Below are positions 22,722 to 27,310 of a DNA stretch of 27,310 nt, one piece after another (the stretch's first letter is position 1; each line of letters starts with the position of its first letter). The stretch covers positions 1-27,310 of the forward strand of contig UQVP01000013.1 in NCBI GenBank assembly GCA_900544605.1. The letters run 5' to 3'. Position numbers and translations under genes: made by a program. The notes under the pieces are model-generated. The model was not told the origin of the DNA, did no database searches, and saw only the letters and a list, made by a program, of their open reading frames with translations. The stretch is from an uncultured Mycoplasmatota bacterium (lineage in GTDB: Bacteria > Bacillota_I > Bacilli_A > RF39 > UBA660).

Positions 22722-24188
22722 TTAATTTTCTTTAAATATAGGTTCACATGTTAAGTTGATTAATAAACTTCTTAAAGCTTCTAAATCAGCTTTTTCTACA
22801 ATATAAGTAGCATGAGCATCACAAGAATTTAATTTTTTTAAATTACTTAGAGCTTTTTTTACCATTGAATTAGTTGCTGAACAAATACTTAAACTTATTA
22901 AAACATCGTTTAAATTAAGTAATTCATTATCATATAAAGATTGTTTTTTAAGTTTTAAAATCGGATTTAAAATATTTGGTGATAGTAAATCTATTTCATC
23001 AGGAATATTAGTTAAATACTTAATACAATTTAAAATTAAACTACTTGCTGGTGTTAATAGTTTTGTTTGTTTTCCTGTTATAATTTTACCATTTGGTAAT
23101 TCTATGGCAATAACATTTCTTTTACATTTATCTTTTTTATCATTAGCTGCATCAATTACTTTTAATTCATCATTAGTTATATTAAGTTCATTCATTAAAA
23201 CTTTAATACGCTTATAAATTTCTTTATCAGCACCATTTACTTTACTATCTACTAAAGCTTTGTAGTATCTTCTAATTATTTCTTTGCGAGCAGCGGTTTT
23301 AACAATATTATCATCTATAATACATTTACCAATAGAATTTACGCCCATATCAGTAGGTGATTTATATATTTCTTTACCCATTATTTTAGATAAAATATTT
23401 TTTAAAATAGGGAACACTTCTAAATCACGATTATAATTAACCGCACTGATACCATAGGCATCTAAATGGAAAGAGTCAATCATATTTACATCTTTTAAAT
23501 CAGCAGTAGCAGCTTCATAAGCAACATTTACAGGATGTTTTAAAGGAAGTGACCAAACAGGGAATGTTTCAAATTTAGCATACCCAGCTTTAATACCTCT
23601 TTTATATTCATGATATAGTTGAGAAAGGCAAGTTGCTAGTTTACCACTACAAGGTCCTGGAGCATTAACAATGACAAGTGGTTTAGTAGTTTCAATGTAT
23701 GGATTAGCGCCATATCCTTCTTCACTAACAATAATATCAACATCAGTAGGATATCCTTTAGTTGGGGTATGAACATAACTTTTAACATTTAAATTATCTA
23801 ATTTAGCTCTAAACCCTTCAACACAATTTTGACCCTTATACATTGTTATAACAACACTATTTACATCTATATTAAGATTTCTAAATATTTTAATTAGTCT
23901 AATGACTTCCATATCATAACTAATTCCATAATCTGCTCTTATTTTCTTTTTTTCAATGTCTTTAGCGTTAATACAAAAAATTATTTCTGTTTGGTCTTTT
24001 AATTCTTCTAATAATCTTATTTTAGCATTCAGTTCAAACCCTGGTAATACTCGTTTAGCGTGATAATCATCAAATAGTTTACCACCAAATTCTAAGTATA
24101 ACTTATTGTTAAACATTTTTATTCTTTCTTTAATAGTTTCCGTTTGTAATTTTACGTATAATTCATTATCAAATCCAATATTTTTCAT
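22722..24188 (-). CDS. DUF1846 (UPF0371) family protein
   Basis: This 488-residue protein matches the DUF1846 family in length and pattern: GFDNELYVKLQTETIKERI, then NKLYLEFGGKLFDDYHAKRV, a YPTDVDIIVSEEGYG segment and PGPCSGKLATCLSQLYHEY with its Gly/Ser-rich loop. Members are widespread in Firmicutes and have known structures. The function is unsettled, although the CSGKLATCLSQ loop suggests nucleotide or phosphate binding (inference). The ATG at 24188 has a GGAGGT site. A terminator hairpin lies between its promoter and ribosome site, so expression may be controlled by attenuation. It is divergent from uvrA. Confidence 0.88.
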   Translation of the reverse strand: MKNIGFDNELYVKLQTETIKERIKMFNNKLYLEFGGKLFDDYHAKRVLPGFELNAKIRLLEELKDQTEIIFCINAKDIEKKKIRADYGISYDMEVIRLIKIFRNLNIDVNSVVITMYKGQNCVEGFRAKLDNLNVKSYVHTPTKGYPTDVDIIVSEEGYGANPYIETTKPLVIVNAPGPCSGKLATCLSQLYHEYKRGIKAGYAKFETFPVWSLPLKHPVNVAYEAATADLKDVNMIDSFHLDAYGISAVNYNRDLEVFPILKNILSKIMGKEIYKSPTDMGVNSIGKCIIDDNIVKTAARKEIIRRYYKALVDSKVNGADKEIYKRIKVLMNELNITNDELKVIDAANDKKDKCKRNVIAIELPNGKIITGKQTKLLTPASSLILNCIKYLTNIPDEIDLLSPNILNPILKLKKQSLYDNELLNLNDVLISLSICSATNSMVKKALSNLKKLNSCDAHATYIVEKADLEALRSLLINLTCEPIFKEN

Positions 24189-24201
24189 AGTACCTCCAAA
24201 T

Positions 24202-24247
24202 AAAAAAACTAACAGTCGTGAGAACTGTTAGGCTCTCTTTAATTATA
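24202..24247 (-). promoter_or_regulatory. Promoter plus leader terminator of DUF1846 gene
   Basis: On the minus strand an extended -10, TG-T-TATAAT (TATAAT at 24247-24242), is followed within about 5 nt of the predicted start (near 24235) by a perfect 8-bp hairpin, CTAACAGT/ACTGTTAG (24231-24224 with 24216-24209), and seven T (24208-24202). The GGAGGT site follows at once. Such a terminator in a leader of about 47 nt implies regulated readthrough. A short competing pair, GAGA with TCTC, could form between the 5' end and the loop. Confidence 0.65.
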
Positions 24248-24288
24248 ACACGCATTAAAAATCTTTTTCAATAAAAATCTAAAAAATG

Positions 24289-24297
24289 TGTTATAAT
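24289..24297 (+). promoter_or_regulatory. Extended -10 promoter of uvrA
   Basis: TG-T-TATAAT with TATAAT at 24292-24297; no clear -35. The leader is about 43 nt and ends in a GGAGG site. No LexA-type operator was evident by eye. Confidence 0.6.
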
Positions 24298-24346
24298 AAT
24301 GACGTTTAGTTATAAATACAAATTTATATGATGTGGAGGTTTTACC

Positions 24347-27154
24347 ATGGATAAAATTATTGTAAAAGGTGCTAGAGAAAATAACTTAAAAAATGTTTCA
24401 ATAGAACTCCCTAAAAATAAACTTATTGTAATGACAGGAGTAAGTGGAAGTGGAAAAAGTAGTTTAGCTTTTGATACTATTTATGCTGAAGGACAAAGAA
24501 GATATGTAGAAAGTTTAAGTGCTTATGCTCGCCAATTTTTAGGTGGTAGTGATAAACCAGATGTTGATTCAATTGAAGGATTATCACCAGCTATTAGTAT
24601 TGACCAAAAAACAACTAGTAAAAATCCTCGTAGTACAGTTGGAACTGTAACAGAAATTTATGATTATTTAAGATTGTTATATGCTAGAATCGGTATTCCT
24701 TATTGTCCAATTCATAATAAACCTATTAGTAGTCAAAGTGTAGAAGAGATGACTAATCAAGTTTTAAAATTAGAACTAAATACTAAAATTAAAGTGTTAA
24801 GTCCTATTGTATATGGAGAAAAAGGAACGCAAGTAGCTACTTTTGATAAATTAAGAAAAGAAGGTTATGCTAGAGTAAAAGTAGATGGTGAAGAATACGA
24901 TTTATTTGATGAAATTGTGCTAGATAAAAATAAAAAGCATAATATATTTGTTATTGTAGATAGATTAATTATTAAAGAAGATGTTAGAAGTCGTTTATAT
25001 GAAGCAATTGAAACTGCTTCTAAACTATCTCGTGGTAAAGTTGTAATTGATGTTATTGGTCATGAAGAGATTGTTATGAGTGAATCATATGCCTGCCCAG
25101 ATTGTGATTTTTCACTTCCAGAGCTAGAACCAAGAATGTTTAGTTTTAATGCTCCTTATGGTGCTTGCCCAGAGTGTAAAGGACTTGGTATTAAACAAAA
25201 AATAGATATTGATTTAATTATTCCTGATGATAGTTTGAGTATCAATGAAGGCGCTATTAAAACATTTAGTGTTGATGATGGTATCTTAACAACCCAAGTT
25301 AATACAGTTGCTAAATACTATAATATTGATCTTGATAAACCAGTTAAAGACTTAAATAAAAAAGATTTAGATATTATTTTATATGGTGCTCCAGATTTAA
25401 TTGAGTTTAATTATACATCTAAAAATGGTAATACAAGAAATGCTAAAGATTATTATGAAGGTATTATTACTAATCTAGAAAGAAGATATATAGAAACTAA
25501 AAGTAGTTGGATTAGAGATTGGATAGAAGGATATATGACAGAATTAGAATGTCCTATGTGTCATGGTTCTAGACTACATTCATCTATTCTTTCCGTTAAA
25601 ATAAATAAAAAAAACATATATGAAGTAACATGTTTAAGTATTAAAGATTTATATGAATTTATTAATAACTTAAAATTAACGGAAGAGCAAGCACAAATAG
25701 CTAATTTAATATTAAAAGAGATTTCTAGCAGATTAAGTTTCTTAATTAATGTAGGACTTGAGTATTTAACTTTATCTCGTATGGCAGGTACTTTAAGTGG
25801 AGGAGAGTTACAACGTATTAGACTTGCTACCCAAATTGGTTCAAGATTAACTGGTGTTCTATATGTTTTAGATGAACCTAGTATTGGTCTTCATCAAAGA
25901 GATAATGCAAGACTTATTAATTCCCTTTTAGAGATGCGTGATTTAGGTAATACCTTAATTGTTGTAGAACACGATACTGATACGATGCTAGCAAGTGATT
26001 ACTTAGTTGATATCGGTCCGGGAGCTGGTTTAAACGGTGGACAGGTTGTTGCGTGCGGTACTCCAGAAGAAGTTATGAAAAATGAAAATAGTTTAACTGG
26101 TAGATATTTAACAGGAAAAGAAAAAATAGAAGTTCCTAAAAAAAGAAGAAAAGGTAATGGTAAATATTTAGAAATTAAAGGTGCGAAAGAACACAATTTA
26201 AAAAATATTAACGTTAAATTTCCACTTGGAACATTTACTTGTGTAACAGGAGTAAGTGGAAGTGGAAAAAGTAGTTTAGTTAATAGTATTTTATATCGTG
26301 TTGTTGCTAACAGTTTATATAAAAGTAAAGAAAAACCGGGACTATATAAATCCATTAAAGGACTTGAAAATATCGATAAAGTTGTTAATATTACCCAAGA
26401 TCCTATTGGAAGAACACCTCGTTCTAACCCTTCAACATATACAGGAGTATTTGATGATATAAGAGATTTATTCGCATCTACAAAAGAAGCCAAAATTAGA
26501 GGATATGACAAAGGTAGATTCTCATTTAATGTTAAAGGTGGTAGATGTGAAGCTTGTTGGGGTGATGGCGTTAAGAAAATAGAGATGCACTTTCTTCCTG
26601 ATGTTTATGTACCTTGTGAGGTATGCGGTGGTACACGTTATAATTCTGAAACACTTGAAGTAAAATATAAAGGAAAAAGTATTTATGATGTTTTAGAAAT
26701 GCGTGTTGAAGAAGCTTTAGAGTTCTTTGATAATGTTCCTAAAATTAAAAATAAATTACAAATGCTAAAAGATGTTGGCCTTTCTTATGTAAAACTTGGA
26801 CAAAGTGCGCCAACATTATCGGGAGGAGAAGCAGGTCGTGTTAAACTTGCTAAAGAACTTCAAAAACGTCCTACTGGAAAAAGCTTGTTTATTCTAGATG
26901 AACCTACAACAGGTCTCCATAGCGATGATATTAAAAAATTACTTGTTATTTTAGAAAGAATTGTTGATAATGGTGATACCGTAATTGTTATTGAACATAA
27001 CCTAGATGTTATTAAGGTAGCTGATTATATCATTGATTTAGGTCCAGAAGGTGGAGAAGGTGGAGGACAAGTTGTTGCAACTGGTACTCCAGAAGCTGTG
27101 TCTAAAGTTGCAGAAAGTTATACAGGTCAGTTTTTAAAAACAGTTTTAAAATAA
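24347..27154 (+). CDS. uvrA: Excinuclease ABC subunit A
   Basis: The 935-residue protein has the full UvrA layout. The first ATPase half has Walker A GVSGSGKSS (31-39) and the interrupting UvrB-binding and insertion regions. Its zinc module has C250, C253, C274 and C277 (CPDC/CPEC). Signature LSGGELQRIRLATQIG and Walker B LYVLDEPSIGLHQRDN follow. The second half has Walker A near 635, a second zinc module (C734, C737, C757, C760 in CEAC/CEVC), LSGGEAGRVKLAKEL and LFILDEPTTGLHSDD. UvrA dimers scan DNA, recognise bulky lesions and load UvrB in nucleotide excision repair. A GGAGG site precedes the ATG. uvrB is not in the window and no clear terminator follows. Confidence 0.98.
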   Translation: MDKIIVKGARENNLKNVSIELPKNKLIVMTGVSGSGKSSLAFDTIYAEGQRRYVESLSAYARQFLGGSDKPDVDSIEGLSPAISIDQKTTSKNPRSTVGTVTEIYDYLRLLYARIGIPYCPIHNKPISSQSVEEMTNQVLKLELNTKIKVLSPIVYGEKGTQVATFDKLRKEGYARVKVDGEEYDLFDEIVLDKNKKHNIFVIVDRLIIKEDVRSRLYEAIETASKLSRGKVVIDVIGHEEIVMSESYACPDCDFSLPELEPRMFSFNAPYGACPECKGLGIKQKIDIDLIIPDDSLSINEGAIKTFSVDDGILTTQVNTVAKYYNIDLDKPVKDLNKKDLDIILYGAPDLIEFNYTSKNGNTRNAKDYYEGIITNLERRYIETKSSWIRDWIEGYMTELECPMCHGSRLHSSILSVKINKKNIYEVTCLSIKDLYEFINNLKLTEEQAQIANLILKEISSRLSFLINVGLEYLTLSRMAGTLSGGELQRIRLATQIGSRLTGVLYVLDEPSIGLHQRDNARLINSLLEMRDLGNTLIVVEHDTDTMLASDYLVDIGPGAGLNGGQVVACGTPEEVMKNENSLTGRYLTGKEKIEVPKKRRKGNGKYLEIKGAKEHNLKNINVKFPLGTFTCVTGVSGSGKSSLVNSILYRVVANSLYKSKEKPGLYKSIKGLENIDKVVNITQDPIGRTPRSNPSTYTGVFDDIRDLFASTKEAKIRGYDKGRFSFNVKGGRCEACWGDGVKKIEMHFLPDVYVPCEVCGGTRYNSETLEVKYKGKSIYDVLEMRVEEALEFFDNVPKIKNKLQMLKDVGLSYVKLGQSAPTLSGGEAGRVKLAKELQKRPTGKSLFILDEPTTGLHSDDIKKLLVILERIVDNGDTVIVIEHNLDVIKVADYIIDLGPEGGEGGGQVVATGTPEAVSKVAESYTGQFLKTVLK

Positions 27155-27170
27155 TTGTTTATAAAATTTA

Positions 27171-27199
27171 TTGACAAGCTAAAAACAAATTTGTATAAT
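27171..27199 (+). promoter_or_regulatory. Consensus promoter of last gene
   Basis: TTGACA (27171-27176), 17-bp spacer and TATAAT (27194-27199): exact sigma-A consensus. Predicted leader about 19 nt, with AAAGGA at 27210-27215. Confidence 0.88.
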
Positions 27200-27224
27200 T
27201 AATACAGTAAAGGAAAGTGGTAGT

Positions 27225-27310
27225 ATGGTTAAAATTGTTGTTAAAAAATTAACAGAAATACCAACCTGGGGGGGGGTTATTTAATCATACTATAATAATA
27301 AATAATAAAG
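27225..27310 (+). CDS. Start of an unknown gene interrupted by a G9 tract, cut by window end
   Basis: A perfect promoter and a ribosome site (AAAGGA) lead to ATG 27225, which encodes MVKIVVKKLTEIPTW before a run of nine G (27268-27276). As written, the frame stops at a TAA 4 codons later (19-residue product). With eight G (or eleven) the frame would instead stay open to the window end (continuing LFNHTIIINNK); with ten it would stop soon. Runs of G this long are rare in such AT-rich DNA and are classic slippage sites for on/off phase variation; a sequencing error at the homopolymer is the alternative. The product cannot be named from the fragment. Confidence 0.5.

Noticed and set aside
22700..22745. 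Bidirectional terminator between the convergent genes at 22717 and 22722
   Set aside because: The possible stem has a mismatch or bulge and no proper T run; evidence too weak.
25999..26511. Open frame of 170 codons antisense to uvrA
   Set aside because: It mirrors strongly conserved UvrA coding sequence, has no ribosome site, and its product shows no recognisable pattern; it is a shadow of codon bias.
1..27310. Mycoplasma-type code with TGA as Trp
   Set aside because: Genes close properly under the standard code, Trp codons are TGG, and TGA serves as the stop of the amidoligase gene.
1..27310. tRNA, rRNA, CRISPR array or intact insertion sequence
   Set aside because: No cloverleaf, rRNA-like block, regular repeat array or transposase was recognised on either strand.

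Overview
The window is strongly AT-rich, uses the standard code (TGA ends at least one gene, Trp is TGG) and reads as a chromosomal segment of a low-GC Firmicute, most likely an uncultured anaerobic Bacilli/Mollicutes-related gut lineage. Grounds for this: the nfo / DUF2624-like / sodA / class B PBP / rpmG / efp order resembles the yqf-yqg region of Bacillus subtilis (recalled, not searched); infC-rpmI-rplT has an L20-type leader; a CIRCE element controls hsp20; and pyruvate is oxidised by pyruvate:ferredoxin oxidoreductase. Family assignments rest on visible motifs; no database search was run.

Layout. 1-1067: 3' part of a type IV pilin-like gene cut by the window edge. 1156-6111: housekeeping block (AP endonuclease, superoxide dismutase, elongation PBP, zinc-type L33, two tiny ORFs, EF-P). 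6209-6691: unknown protein. 6733-8221: infC-rpmI-rplT behind an attenuator leader, with an AUA start for infC and a C-terminal extension on L20. 8269-11688: nifJ. 11922-13892: recG, flanked by two predicted small RNAs, one on each strand. 14036-14550: decayed DNA with gene remnants. 14696-15112: CIRCE-controlled hsp20.

15209-21059 is the accessory-looking part: a kinase-like protein followed by two tandem paralogs of about 555 residues, each with two HEPN-type RNxxxH motifs far apart in the chain, then a convergent amidoligase-family protein. This resembles an RNA-targeting toxin or defence locus and is my main candidate for an undescribed system, though nothing in the sequence proves activity.

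21177-27310: secreted or membrane-anchored VanY-type carboxypeptidase with Ig-like domains, a small membrane-anchored unknown, a DUF1846 protein with a terminator in its leader, uvrA, and at the right edge the start of a gene interrupted by a run of nine G that could be phase-variable.

Regulatory themes. Several sigma-A promoters are near consensus (TTGACA-17 bp-TATAAT before recG, the kinase operon and the last gene). Intrinsic terminators often run straight into the next promoter. nifJ, recG and the carboxypeptidase share an unusually short predicted leader of about 9-11 nt that consists mostly of GGTGAT followed by three bases and ATG.
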